Shown here one piece after another: positions 17,745 to 27,352 of a stretch of 37,454 bases of DNA. Made by a program: the position numbers and the translations under genes. How positions within the stretch are numbered: position 1 is the stretch's first letter; every line of letters starts with the position of its first letter. Location: NCBI GenBank assembly GCA_016206155.1, contig JACQSC010000002.1, forward strand, positions 207,473-244,926. The letters are read 5' to 3'. This stretch comes from Candidatus Uhrbacteria bacterium. Lineage in GTDB: Bacteria; Patescibacteriota; Patescibacteriia; JACQRZ01. The notes below the pieces were generated by a model, which searched no databases, was not told where the DNA came from, and saw nothing but the letters and a program-made list of their open reading frames with translations.

Positions 17745-18880
17745 AGATTGCCCTTGTTCACGATCACTTGACTCAGGTAGGAGGAGCCGAGCGCGTGTTG
17801 AAAATCTTCCACGAGCTTTTTCCCGCTGCGCCAATTTATACCCTTATTCACGATAGGAAAAAAGTGGAGAATATCTTGCCGGATGCGGACGTCCGCCCAT
17901 CGTTCTTACAGCGATTGCCACTCAGTAGGAAAATGTACCAATGGTTTCTTCCGCTGATGCCAACTGCTACTGAGAGTTACGATCTTTCTGCCTACGACAT
18001 TGTCCTGTCCAGCGCGTCAGCTTTTGCAAAGGGAGTTATCACAAAATCAACAACGCTTCATATCTGCTATTGCCATACGCCTACACGATACCTGTGGACC
18101 GATACCCACGACTATCTCCGTGAATTGCGTGCACCAGGTCCGATCAAGGCCTATTTGCCGTATCTCTTCACGGGACTACGCATTTGGGATGCGCACGCAG
18201 CAATGCGTGTTGACCGATTCTTGGCAAACTCGCGCACAGTTCAGGAGCGCATTACAAAGCATTATCGCAGAGAGAGTACCGTTATGTTTCCGCCAGTTGA
18301 GGTGGACCAGTTTTCGCTCGGGGAGGGGAGTGGCCGCTACTACCTTGCCGGTGGTCGCCTCGTGTCTTACAAACGATTCGATATCATTATTGACGCATTT
18401 AATCGTCTTGGTATGCCGCTCAAAATTTTTGGCGTCGGCCCTGAATCAGAAAAACTGCGAAAACGAGCAAAGCCGAATATCGAGTTTTGCGCCGGTGTAT
18501 CGGATGAACAGCGTGCCGCCCTCTATAGAGACTGTATTGCATATATTCATCCCCAGGAGGAAGATTTTGGCATAACGCCAATCGAAGCAATGGCATCGGG
18601 GCGGCCAGTCATAGCCTATGCGGCAGGTGGCGCGCTCGAAACGATCCTTGACGACGTTACGGGAACTTTCTTCTATGATCAGGATTATGCGGCCCTCATT
18701 GATGCGATCCTTCATTTCGATGCAATGCGATATGATGCCGCGACCATCCGATCCTACGCAGTGAAATATAGCGTTGATCGTTTTAAAAAAGAGTTAAGTG
18801 ATTTTATTAATCGCGAATGGAACACATGGCAGGAGCTTCAGGAAATCAAGCGCCTTCGCGAATCAAAGATGATGTTTTGA
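17741..18880 (+). CDS. GT4-family glycosyltransferase
   Basis: [78 protein letters not shown]. 4-nt overlap with the upstream gene. Confidence 0.93.
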   Translation: MKIALVHDHLTQVGGAERVLKIFHELFPAAPIYTLIHDRKKVENILPDADVRPSFLQRLPLSRKMYQWFLPLMPTATESYDLSAYDIVLSSASAFAKGVITKSTTLHICYCHTPTRYLWTDTHDYLRELRAPGPIKAYLPYLFTGLRIWDAHAAMRVDRFLANSRTVQERITKHYRRESTVMFPPVEVDQFSLGEGSGRYYLAGGRLVSYKRFDIIIDAFNRLGMPLKIFGVGPESEKLRKRAKPNIEFCAGVSDEQRAALYRDCIAYIHPQEEDFGITPIEAMASGRPVIAYAAGGALETILDDVTGTFFYDQDYAALIDAILHFDAMRYDAATIRSYAVKYSVDRFKKELSDFINREWNTWQELQEIKRLRESKMMF

Positions 18881-18918
18881 ATTGCTGACACCTTCCTCTT
18901 GCCTTGAAGATGGCTGGT

Positions 18919-19869
18919 TCATACTTTCATTCTTCCGTGATGGAACTTCCGGTGAATGTCACGAAGACGTTTTGAAGTGATATGGGTGTACACTTGTGTT
19001 GTCGCGATATTGCGATGCCCAAGAAACTCCTGTACGGTGCGGAGATCAACACCCTGAGTAAGGAGGTCAGTCGCAAAACTATGGCGGAACGTATGCGGTG
19101 TTGCCAGAAATGGCAGTCCTGCTTTTTTTGCATACTTTTGAACGATATCTTCTATTGCGTGCGTCGTAAGCCGCTTTGAATCACTTCGGGGACCCTTAAA
19201 GCGAATAAAGAGGGGATTCTCGTCGTCAGTACGCGATGAAAGATATTTTTTCACCCAAAAAAATGCGCGCTCGGAGAAGTACACTGTCCGCGGATAGCCA
19301 CCTTTGCCGATAATGCTCAATTCAAAATCCGGCGAACTCATAGCTCCTTCAAATTGGTTTCGGTCAAGTGCGACAAGCTCGGCCACCCGAAGCCCTGTGG
19401 AGAAGAGCGACTCGAGTATTGCTCTGTCGCGAATTCCGCTGATCGTACTGTGATCTGGCATCGCGCAAAGTTTGTCAACTTGAACCCCGTCAAGAAACTT
19501 TATCAAGCGCTCTCGGCGCTCTTTTGGCAGTTTTATTTTTTCAGTAGGAAGTGATTGGATATTTCGCTCGTGAAAAAATGCAAAAAACATTCGAAGCGCT
19601 ATGAGGTAGCGGCTCTGGGTTGAGTTTAGAAGCGTGTGAGAGAGCTTACTTGTTGCGTTGGGGCGTCTCGCGAGCCACAGCCTATATTTTTGTACGTGCT
19701 CGGAGGTAATTTCTCTGGGTGTGATTGATGCAAGGTTATTCATTTTCAGCCATTCAATGAAGCATTTCAAAAATCTTCCATAATTCTTTACCGTATTCAA
19801 TGCCAATCCTTTTTCCACCTCTATATATTCAAGAAAATCAATAAAATATTCATGCGTTGGTTTTTGCAT
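18919..19869 (-). CDS. Tyrosine recombinase XerC/XerD family
   Basis: STGLRVAELVAL, TPHTFRHSFATDLLTQGVDLRTVQEFLGHRNIATTQVYTHI; ATG at 19869 (track starts at GTG 19875). Confidence 0.93.
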   Translation of the reverse strand: MQKPTHEYFIDFLEYIEVEKGLALNTVKNYGRFLKCFIEWLKMNNLASITPREITSEHVQKYRLWLARRPNATSKLSHTLLNSTQSRYLIALRMFFAFFHERNIQSLPTEKIKLPKERRERLIKFLDGVQVDKLCAMPDHSTISGIRDRAILESLFSTGLRVAELVALDRNQFEGAMSSPDFELSIIGKGGYPRTVYFSERAFFWVKKYLSSRTDDENPLFIRFKGPRSDSKRLTTHAIEDIVQKYAKKAGLPFLATPHTFRHSFATDLLTQGVDLRTVQEFLGHRNIATTQVYTHITSKRLRDIHRKFHHGRMKV

Positions 19870-19943
19870 ATACACTACATAGATTTACCTACATTATACG
19901 AAGTATAGTATACCATAAAAAATAGTACACCGTGATGCATTGC

Positions 19944-19952
19944 TGTGGATAA
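19944..19952 (-). promoter_or_regulatory. Perfect 9-mer DnaA-box match (TTATCCACA on minus strand)
   Basis: tgtggataa in the intergenic region between xer and the M23 gene. Confidence 0.35.
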
Positions 19953-19999
19953 CATGCCTGTTTTGTTGCCCGCCTTAGCACTACTCTATCCTCTACCAA

Positions 20000-21211
20000 T
20001 TATGGCAAATACTTCAACGGATCAACCGGAATCCCATTTTTACGCAACTCAAGATGCAGATGCGGTCCAGTCGTTAATGGCCCGGAGCCATTCGTTCCTG
20101 GTGCGCCGCCTGACAAACCAATCACCTGTCCTTTTTTGACATAGGTATCTTGTTCAACGATAATTCGATTAAGGTGCCCGTACACCGTCGCAAAGCCGTC
20201 ATCATGTACGATCATGACATAGGCATATTTTTTTCCGCTAAACTGCACGCGGCCAACATATCCGGCCTCGGCTGCCTTCACCTGCGATCCCTGATAGGCG
20301 CGGATATCGATACCCGGATGTTCGAATACGTAGCGAAAAGGATAATCGGGATCGTGAAATCGGGTGGTTATTCCCCTGCTGGGATCCACGGGCCACGCGA
20401 ACGCAAACGGACCTTCGGATTGAAGCTTGAGCCGCTGTCTGATCGATCGTTCAAATTCGGCCACCTCGGCATCAATCTGCGATTGCTCCGCGCGCGCTTC
20501 TTCAAGGAGCTTTTCAAATTTGTCAGCCGTGAGAAGCGACTGTACGATAATTTGCTGCTTTGCCTCCCGACGCTCCTCAAGCTGATCTTTTTGGCCCGCA
20601 AGCTGGCCCCGCAGCTCCTCCTGCCGCCTTTTTTGCTGCTCGAGCGTCGTCCGCTGCGCAAGAAGCTGTTCTCGTAGCACCTTAATGCGAACCAGCGTCT
20701 GTTTCACGTCCGCATGTGCGCGCTCAAGATAATAGAATGAATCAAAAAAATCAGAGAGCGATTCTTGCGTGAGAAGCACTTCGAGAGCGTCAACATCGCT
20801 GTTGTAGTAGAGTTGGCGGAGAAATGAAGAAAGGCGTTCCTTATGAAGCGCAATCTCTGCTTCCGCCTCCTGGATGCGCAAATCCGCCTGCTTTATTTCA
20901 AGATTATATTCTTCAATTTCCTCCTCAAGGACTTGGATTTCCAGCTGTTTTTGCGCAACATCGTCTTCGATGATTGATACTTCGCTTTCAAGCGACGATG
21001 CCTTTGAGCGACGATCACGGATATTCGCCTGATAGATTTGTATTTGCTTACGGATGCTGTTAATTTTGCTTTTACGATCCTTAATTTTCTCATTAAGCTC
21101 GAGTACCGTAATATCGGTTTTGCTCTGTCCCGATTCCGCAACAACGAATCCCCCACCTACAAGCACGAAGAGGGTAAAAACAGCGATAATTGAGCTATAT
21201 CTTAGTATCAT
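20000..21211 (-). CDS. Coiled-coil M23-family peptidase (EnvC/murein hydrolase activator-like)
   Basis: Signal/TM, long coiled coil, then HPGIDIRAYQGSQVKAAEAGYVGRV...MIVHDDGFATVYGHL...GPHLHLELRKNGIPVDPLKYL. Confidence 0.93.
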   Translation of the reverse strand: MILRYSSIIAVFTLFVLVGGGFVVAESGQSKTDITVLELNEKIKDRKSKINSIRKQIQIYQANIRDRRSKASSLESEVSIIEDDVAQKQLEIQVLEEEIEEYNLEIKQADLRIQEAEAEIALHKERLSSFLRQLYYNSDVDALEVLLTQESLSDFFDSFYYLERAHADVKQTLVRIKVLREQLLAQRTTLEQQKRRQEELRGQLAGQKDQLEERREAKQQIIVQSLLTADKFEKLLEEARAEQSQIDAEVAEFERSIRQRLKLQSEGPFAFAWPVDPSRGITTRFHDPDYPFRYVFEHPGIDIRAYQGSQVKAAEAGYVGRVQFSGKKYAYVMIVHDDGFATVYGHLNRIIVEQDTYVKKGQVIGLSGGAPGTNGSGPLTTGPHLHLELRKNGIPVDPLKYLP

Positions 21212-22707
21212 TGCAGTGTGCGGGCTCGCTCGCGAGCGTATGCGATGCGGCGAAGCGTTAGTGTTTTTCCAAGCGTCGGCGCAATATCAAAGGGACTTGG
21301 ACTCGCGGTCTGTCCGGTAAGCGCGACGCGAAACGGCCAGAGCACTTCCCCGTTTTTTTTGTCAGCCAGCGCAATAGCCTCCTTTACTCTCTGCTCTATG
21401 ATTGATGAGGTGAACTGATCCTCGGATATCTCTGAGAGATGCTGCTCGAGGAATAGCAGCTGTGCAACCACATCATCCAACGTCATTCCCTTCCACGCAA
21501 GAAGCGATGCATCATAATGGGGCTGGTCGACAAATAGATAGCCAAGCGCAGAGGCGCACCCGGAAAGTTTTTTCATTCGTTGTTGCTCCAATGAAACAAT
21601 CTGTCTGAGATCATTGATCTCGATTGTGCGCTGAGTGGCTGTAATCGTATATGAACCATCATCGTTGTGTGTGATGTGATGCGCGTCAACAAGAAAAGGA
21701 ATGCACCGCGCAGTGAGGATGTCAATCGGTGTGGCGCGAATATAATGAGCATTGAACCAGTCGAGTTTTGCGAGATTAAACACGGCGCCAGCTTTATGCA
21801 CTCTATCCAAGCTAAATATGTTCTCAAGCTCGTCGAGTGAAAAAAGCTCACGATCATTCTCAGCGCTCCAGCCGAGGAGGACAAGAAAATTAACAATCGC
21901 CTCAGAGAGGTATCCCTCGTTCTTATATTCCAGCAGCGAAACCTTATTTTGGCGTTTTGAAAGCTTTGTCCTATCGGTGTTTAAAATAAGCGGCAGATGC
22001 CCAAACAAGGGCGCGGAAAATCCAAGCGATTCGCCAAGCAGTAATTGCTTGGGGGTATTTGAGATATGATCCTCTCCTCGAATCACATGAGTAATGTTCA
22101 TGAGAAAATCATCAATAACAACCGCAAAATTAAAGAGCGGCGTTTCGATATTTTTTGCAATGATCATATCGTCAAGCGTTGCCGTGTCAAATGTGATATC
22201 CCCTCGAATGAGATCGGCAATTGAAACAACGCGTTGTGGAGTTTTAAAGCGAAGGACGGATGTTCTCCCCTGCCCTTCAAGCGTTTTTCTCTTCGCATCA
22301 CTCAAGCCCCTGCATATTCCGCTATATCGAGGAGGCTGTTTTGCAAGCATCTGAAGCTCGCGCTCGCGCTCCAACTCTTCTTGCGTACAATAACAAGAGT
22401 AGACAAGATCCTGTTCGTAGAGCTGCATCAGATATTTTTTGTAGATAGTGATACGCTCGCTCTGGCGATAAGGGCCGTGCGGACCGCCGACATCTGGTCC
22501 CTCGTCCCAATGGATCCCAAGCCAGTGGAGCCCCTCGATAATATCTGCTTCAAATTCCCTCCGCGATCGGTCCTTGTCAGTATCTTCTATGCGCAACACA
22601 AATCGTCCACCATGCTTTCGGGCAAAGAGATAGTTAAACAACGCAGTGCGCGCAGTACCGATATGAAGAAATCCAGTTGGCGATGGCGCCATTCTTGTTC
22701 GAATCAT
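21208..22707 (-). CDS. gltX: Glutamyl-tRNA synthetase
   Basis: RMAPSPTGFLHIGTARTALFNYLFAR, FVLRIEDTDKDRS, TKLSKRQNKVSLLEYKNEGYLSEAIVNFLVLLGWS. Confidence 0.95.
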   Translation of the reverse strand: MIRTRMAPSPTGFLHIGTARTALFNYLFARKHGGRFVLRIEDTDKDRSRREFEADIIEGLHWLGIHWDEGPDVGGPHGPYRQSERITIYKKYLMQLYEQDLVYSCYCTQEELERERELQMLAKQPPRYSGICRGLSDAKRKTLEGQGRTSVLRFKTPQRVVSIADLIRGDITFDTATLDDMIIAKNIETPLFNFAVVIDDFLMNITHVIRGEDHISNTPKQLLLGESLGFSAPLFGHLPLILNTDRTKLSKRQNKVSLLEYKNEGYLSEAIVNFLVLLGWSAENDRELFSLDELENIFSLDRVHKAGAVFNLAKLDWFNAHYIRATPIDILTARCIPFLVDAHHITHNDDGSYTITATQRTIEINDLRQIVSLEQQRMKKLSGCASALGYLFVDQPHYDASLLAWKGMTLDDVVAQLLFLEQHLSEISEDQFTSSIIEQRVKEAIALADKKNGEVLWPFRVALTGQTASPSPFDIAPTLGKTLTLRRIAYARERARTLQ

Positions 22708-22742
22708 ACTATGATTCTACGTTATTTTCACCTCCTGTCAAT

Positions 22743-23645
22743 TCATTGTATGACCACTTTTGTTCCGGTTGGAGTCCATTCATAAAGAACGGATGCGTCC
22801 TTCACGCCAACGCGGATACATCCGCCTGAGAACGGGTGTCCCAAGTGGCTCTCCCCTTCCTTTTTCCCGTTAGGCCACTCGGGAAGTTCATGAATGCCAT
22901 AGAGTCCAGTTTTGACGTCTTTTCCACCAAGCCCCATCCAATACGGCATCCAGAGACCCGCTATCTTTGACCAAGCTCTCTTACTTTTGTTCGCAATATA
23001 AAATTCACCCTTCGGCGTCGGGTGCTTTCGTGTTCCTGTCGATATAATCGCCTCGCCAAGGCGAATATCATCGACAAAGTATCCCAAGCGTTGCGTTGCA
23101 AGGCTTACAACAATTTTTTTTGCAATTTTATTTGGCTCGGCAGTACGGGGATCATACCCATGAAGCACTTCATGATAATCATCATATCCATCCCCGTCGG
23201 TGTCGCGCCGCATGATGCTTGTTCCAAGGGCGATCTCAAATGCATCATTAAGCCCATCGCCTTCGCTATCGACATCGGCGAGCTTTTTCTTTAAACCGAA
23301 ACGCGGAGAATACCCTTGAGCAATTTCAAGCCCGTCAGGATAGCTGTCGCCGTCTGTGTCGGGATTCAGGGGATCGGTGTCATACCGCTCACGCTCATCT
23401 TGATCGGATAAACCATCGCCATCACTATCGAGCGGCACATCTGCACGAACAGTTGCCACGCCAAGCATCGACCACACAACGATACCGAAAAATGCCGCCC
23501 AAATTAAAAAACGCCCCACACGACTTAGCCAGTTGAGTACAGTTCGAGGCGCTGTCGAGGAACGGAGTAAGGCGTACTCTGTGTACGGTGGCAAGTAGTC
23601 AGAGACGGCAACGAAGAAATGTGCCAACTGGGTAAGTCGTGACAT
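22743..23645 (-). CDS. L,D-transpeptidase (YkuD) with N-terminal TM and TSP3-type Ca-binding repeats
   Basis: DSDGDGLSDQDERERYDTDPLNPDTDGDSYPDGLE...; YGIHELPEWPNGKKEGESHLGHPFSGGCIRVGVKDASVLYEW. Likely start ATG 23645, overlapping the TAA of the upstream gene. Confidence 0.9.
   Translation of the reverse strand: MSRLTQLAHFFVAVSDYLPPYTEYALLRSSTAPRTVLNWLSRVGRFLIWAAFFGIVVWSMLGVATVRADVPLDSDGDGLSDQDERERYDTDPLNPDTDGDSYPDGLEIAQGYSPRFGLKKKLADVDSEGDGLNDAFEIALGTSIMRRDTDGDGYDDYHEVLHGYDPRTAEPNKIAKKIVVSLATQRLGYFVDDIRLGEAIISTGTRKHPTPKGEFYIANKSKRAWSKIAGLWMPYWMGLGGKDVKTGLYGIHELPEWPNGKKEGESHLGHPFSGGCIRVGVKDASVLYEWTPTGTKVVIQ
23519..23641. mobile_element. ~123-bp inverted-terminal-repeat element, copy A (MITE-like)
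   Basis: Ends CACGACTTAgCCAGTTG / CAACTGGgTAAGTCGTG (17-bp TIRs, one mismatch); homologous along its length to 28513-28636. Confidence 0.75.
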
Positions 23646-24637
23646 TACTGCTCTTTCGATGGCGTTAGTACCCGAAGCCGCTCGAGCCAACCCGAGGATT
23701 TCTCAATATTTTTTGTCCACACGCTTGTGAGTGGCAGCGCCGCGTCCACCGCGCGGTCAATCACTAATTGCGCGAAACGCTCGCGGCCTTGTGCGCCAAG
23801 CACATTATACGACCATACCATGAGTGTGATTACAAGCCCAGCCACTGCCCACATCCTCAAACCAACGCGTTCACCTCGAAATGCATGAAATGGTATATTT
23901 CGTTCAACCGCAACAAGATCCTGATACCGAAAATATTCATAGAGAATGTAAAAAGGAAACGCAAAAAACGCAAGCGCAATAAAACAGAGGGTAAAAAGCA
24001 GCCACCCAATAAATGGGAGCGCAAGCAGAAGCCACACAAGCACAAATGCAAGAAACACAAGAAGCGTTATCGCCACATAGCGTCCAAACACGCGAAAAAA
24101 CATTCCATGGACAAGATACCGGCTCTTTGCCAATGCATTCCATCCACGCTCTTTATCCAGCAACACAATAAAAAAGGCAAAGTAAAACCAGATCGAAAAA
24201 AAGAACGGCATCACAACAATCGCCAACCCTCCGTTCATAATTAGGAAAAGCAACAATCCGATGACGAACACGTCAACATATCGTTGTGCGGCCATTTCAA
24301 AGCTTTCCACAAGTGTAAGGGTTCTGCCACGGTATTTTTCATCGACAAGATACACAATTGCGGCAAAGATAAAGCTGAAATAAAAACCGCTAATAGCAAT
24401 GTTAATGACCGTGTTGAGAACTCTTACAAATCCCTGCGCAACAACCGATCCCTCCCGAACAAAAGAGATAAGACTGTCCTGAATGGAAATATTCAAAAAA
24501 GCGCCAATGCCAAACAATGCCGCCAGAACCAGCAATTTTGGAAAGAGCTCTTTATACAATGCCCACGCGCGGGCAAGAAGCGATCCGACGCCGGGAAGGT
24601 TCACCAGCATCAGCTCACCGGTTGGTGGATGTTTCAT
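23645..24637 (-). CDS. Multi-pass membrane protein of unknown function
   Basis: Several long hydrophobic segments; 330 aa; operon-like overlap with the L,D-transpeptidase. Confidence 0.7.
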   Translation of the reverse strand: MKHPPTGELMLVNLPGVGSLLARAWALYKELFPKLLVLAALFGIGAFLNISIQDSLISFVREGSVVAQGFVRVLNTVINIAISGFYFSFIFAAIVYLVDEKYRGRTLTLVESFEMAAQRYVDVFVIGLLLFLIMNGGLAIVVMPFFFSIWFYFAFFIVLLDKERGWNALAKSRYLVHGMFFRVFGRYVAITLLVFLAFVLVWLLLALPFIGWLLFTLCFIALAFFAFPFYILYEYFRYQDLVAVERNIPFHAFRGERVGLRMWAVAGLVITLMVWSYNVLGAQGRERFAQLVIDRAVDAALPLTSVWTKNIEKSSGWLERLRVLTPSKEQ

Positions 24638-24691
24638 AAAGCATGGATTATGAAATTTTTTAAAAATATGTTATTGGTCGGCTCATTCAAA

Positions 24692-24764
24692 TCCGCCCAG
24701 CAGGGATCGAACCTGCGACCCTCAGCTTAAAAGGCTGCTGCTCTGCCGACTGAGCTATGGGCGG
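24692..24764 (-). tRNA. tRNA-Lys (anticodon TTT), CCA not encoded
   Basis: CCGCCCA TA GCTC AGTCGGCA GAGC A GCAGC CTTTTAA GCTGA GGGTC GCAGG TTCGATC CCTGC TGGGCGG A on the minus strand; cloverleaf fits. Confidence 0.95.
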
Positions 24765-24897
24765 TAAGGCTCGAGCGCGGAATATTATTTCAGTATATAC
24801 GTTATTTAAGAAAAAGCAAGAAGGTGTGCATAATAGGTGCATAACGCACCCTTGCGAAAGCGAGCCCATAGGCTACAATTCCTCTCACCGAATAAAT

Positions 24898-26304
24898 ATG
24901 AGTACTGGCGCTAACATGCGAATCCCCCCTCAAAACATCGAAGCCGAGCAATCCCTGCTTGGCGCTCTTCTTGTTGATAAGGATGCAATGACAAAAATTG
25001 CGGATATCGTGGGAGCGGAAGACTTTTACAGAGATGCGCACGGCGTTCTATTTTCTGCAATGCTTGAGCTCTATGAACGCCATGAGCCCATTGACCTCTT
25101 AAGCGTCAGCAACATCCTTATTGAAAAAAATAAGCTTGATGTTGTCGGCGGGCGCAGTTCGATTATGGGTCTTGCGGCAGTTGTTCCCAATGCAAGCAAT
25201 ATCATCCACTACGCGCGCATTGTACAAAAAAAAGCGCTTTTACGTCGGCTTAACTCCGCTGCATCCGAGATCTCCGAGCTCTCCTATGAGGCTGACGAAA
25301 ATGTTCAAGATGTCCTTGATAAAGCCGAGTCGCGCATTTTTGCGGTTGCGCAAAAATTGCTCAAAAAATTATTCGTTCCAATAAAGGAAATTCTTTCTGA
25401 TGCATTCGAGCGCATTGATGAGCTGCATCGCGAGCGAGGCAAGCTGCGCGGCATTCCAACAGGTTTTACGGAATTGGACAATCTTCTTGCGGGCTTGCAA
25501 AAATCAGATCTTATCGTACTGGCAGCGCGACCCAGCGTCGGAAAAACAAGTCTTGCCCTTGATATCGCGCGACAGGCAGGGCTGCAGGGAAAAAATGCCG
25601 TCGCAATTTTTTCAATGGAAATGGCAAAGGAACAGCTTGTTGATCGTTTTATCTGCGCCGAGGCCGGAGTTGACCTTTGGAAAATGCGTACCGGAAAACT
25701 TTCGGATCGTTCAGGCTCGGATGATTTTTTGCGCATTGGTCATGCGATTAATGCTCTTTCTGAGGCAAAAATATTTATCGATGACACAGCTTCCGCAACC
25801 ATTTTGGAAATCAAGACAAAAGCGCGTCGCCTCCAAAGCGAGCATGGTCTTGATTTGATTATTCTCGACTATCTTCAACTCATGGAGGGGCATGGCAAGT
25901 CTGAGGGCCGCGTACAAGAAATCGCAGAGATCACTCGCGGTCTCAAAGCGATCGCGCGAGAACTCCAGGTTCCGGTCCTTGCCCTCTCACAGCTTGCCCG
26001 CGCCGTGGAACTCGTAAAACCAGCAATTCCAAAACTTGCGCATCTTCGTGAGAGCGGAAGCATTGAGCAAGATGCCGATGTTGTTGTGTTCATTTACCGC
26101 AAGAGTGCGGACAAAAATTATCGCTTTGAAGACCTGACTGACGAAGATAAGAATACCGCCGAGATAATTGTTGCCAAGCATCGCAACGGCCCAACAGGCA
26201 GTGTTCGGCTTTTCTGGGATGAAAAACGCGCCAGTTTTCGCAATCTTGAACGCAGGCATGGCGGTTTTGATATCTTTGACCAATCGTCCCCGCCTTCCAC
26301 ATAA
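24898..26304 (+). CDS. dnaB: Replicative DNA helicase DnaB
   Basis: RIPPQNIEAEQSLLGALLVDKDA, DLIVLAARPSVGKTSLALDIARQ, LIILDYLQLM, LSQLARAVE, LRESGSIEQDADVVVFIYR. ATG 24898; the track extension overlaps the tRNA. Confidence 0.96.
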   Translation: MSTGANMRIPPQNIEAEQSLLGALLVDKDAMTKIADIVGAEDFYRDAHGVLFSAMLELYERHEPIDLLSVSNILIEKNKLDVVGGRSSIMGLAAVVPNASNIIHYARIVQKKALLRRLNSAASEISELSYEADENVQDVLDKAESRIFAVAQKLLKKLFVPIKEILSDAFERIDELHRERGKLRGIPTGFTELDNLLAGLQKSDLIVLAARPSVGKTSLALDIARQAGLQGKNAVAIFSMEMAKEQLVDRFICAEAGVDLWKMRTGKLSDRSGSDDFLRIGHAINALSEAKIFIDDTASATILEIKTKARRLQSEHGLDLIILDYLQLMEGHGKSEGRVQEIAEITRGLKAIARELQVPVLALSQLARAVELVKPAIPKLAHLRESGSIEQDADVVVFIYRKSADKNYRFEDLTDEDKNTAEIIVAKHRNGPTGSVRLFWDEKRASFRNLERRHGGFDIFDQSSPPST

Positions 26305-26306
26305 CT

Positions 26307-26915
26307 ATGGGAGCCTATCCTCAACACATCCAAGCGCTCATTGATGCCTTTGTTCGGTTTCCCGGCATTGGCGAAAAAGCCGCACAACGCTTTGTTTTTT
26401 TTCTATTGCGCCAACCGCAAGCAGAGCTCTTGAAAATTGCAAAGCTCATCATGAATCTTCAGGATGCGATTCTTCTCTGCGGGCAGTGCGCGACGTATTC
26501 CGACCGTACGCCTTGTTCGCTCTGCGCGTCTATAAGCAGAGACCAATCCCTGATTTGTGTTGTCGCGACAAGCCACGATCTTGCCGCTATCGAGAGAACC
26601 GGTGAATATAGGGGGGTCTACCACGTTCTTGGCGGCACGCTGAATATGCTGGAAGGGGTGACGCCCGATAGGCTTAAAATTAAGGACCTTATCACGCGCG
26701 TAAAAAACCCGCACAAAAAAATTCGAGAAGTGATCCTCGCGTGCAATCCGGATCTCGAGGGAGAGAGCACAATGCTGTATCTTTCAAAAATTCTAAAAAA
26801 CTATTCTGTAAAGGTTACGCGGCTGGCACGCGGGCTTCCGCGTGGCGCTGACATTGAGTATGCCGATGATGTCACGCTCTCAGACGCGCTGCGTTCGCGA
26901 CGTGAAATTATATAA
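26307..26915 (+). CDS. recR: Recombination protein RecR
   Basis: FVRFPGIGEKAAQRFVFFLL, C-x2-C/C-x2-C zinc motif, YHVLGGTLNMLEGVTPD, RLARGLPRGADIEYADDVTLSDAL. Confidence 0.95.
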   Translation: MGAYPQHIQALIDAFVRFPGIGEKAAQRFVFFLLRQPQAELLKIAKLIMNLQDAILLCGQCATYSDRTPCSLCASISRDQSLICVVATSHDLAAIERTGEYRGVYHVLGGTLNMLEGVTPDRLKIKDLITRVKNPHKKIREVILACNPDLEGESTMLYLSKILKNYSVKVTRLARGLPRGADIEYADDVTLSDALRSRREII

Positions 26916-26931
26916 TCCTGCGACATACGGG

Positions 26932-26974
26932 ATCCCGCATCTAGTGCGGGATGGCTCCGTAGAACTACGGAGCC
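26932..26974. terminator. Tandem hairpins between convergent recR and rplU, probable bidirectional terminator
   Basis: ATCCCGCA-tctag-TGCGGGAT (26932-26952) and GGCTCCGTAG-aa-CTACGGAGCC (26953-26974), then acttttg. Confidence 0.7.
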
Positions 26975-27279
26975 ACTTTTGCGATCTTGACTTTCGAATA
27001 GGGTTGGCGATGACCCGTTTTTCTGCGATAACGAACTTTTCTTTTAAACTTGATAATCGCAACTTTTTTACCGCGGCCATGCTCAAGAACCGTTGCATGA
27101 ACAGCGATGCCGGGCAGTGTTGGCGTTCCGAGCTTCATGTTCTCGCCATTCTCGTCGGAAACGAACAAAACCTCAAATGAAAGGCTGGCATCCTTTTCGC
27201 CGCTCACCTTCTCCACCTTTATCTCGTCGCCCTCGCGCACAAGATATTGCTTACCGCCTGTTTTTATGACCGCGATCAT
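26965..27279 (-). CDS. rplU: 50S ribosomal protein L21
   Basis: MIAVIKTGGKQYLVREGDEIKVEKVSGE...VIEH-like ATVLEHGRGKKVAIIKFKRKVRYRRKTGHRQPYSKVKI. Confidence 0.95.
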   Translation of the reverse strand: MIAVIKTGGKQYLVREGDEIKVEKVSGEKDASLSFEVLFVSDENGENMKLGTPTLPGIAVHATVLEHGRGKKVAIIKFKRKVRYRRKTGHRQPYSKVKIAKVAP

Positions 27280-27352
27280 AAGCTATTGCTTAGGGTTTAG
27301 GGTTTGTTTTGATTAAAACAAAACTCTTGGGCCTGTTATACCCTTCAATACT

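Noticed and set aside
18881-18918. Terminator between the convergent GT4 and xer genes
   Set aside because: No convincing inverted repeat plus T-run found in the short gap.
23768-24244. 158-aa plus-strand Lys-rich ORF (and 142-aa ORF at 5855-6283)
   Set aside because: Antisense to well-supported coding genes; composition is explained by the complementary coding sequence.
24757-24897. N-terminal extension of the dnaB ORF
   Set aside because: Overlaps the tRNA-Lys gene and uses a non-ATG start; ATG 24898 gives a typical DnaB N-terminus.
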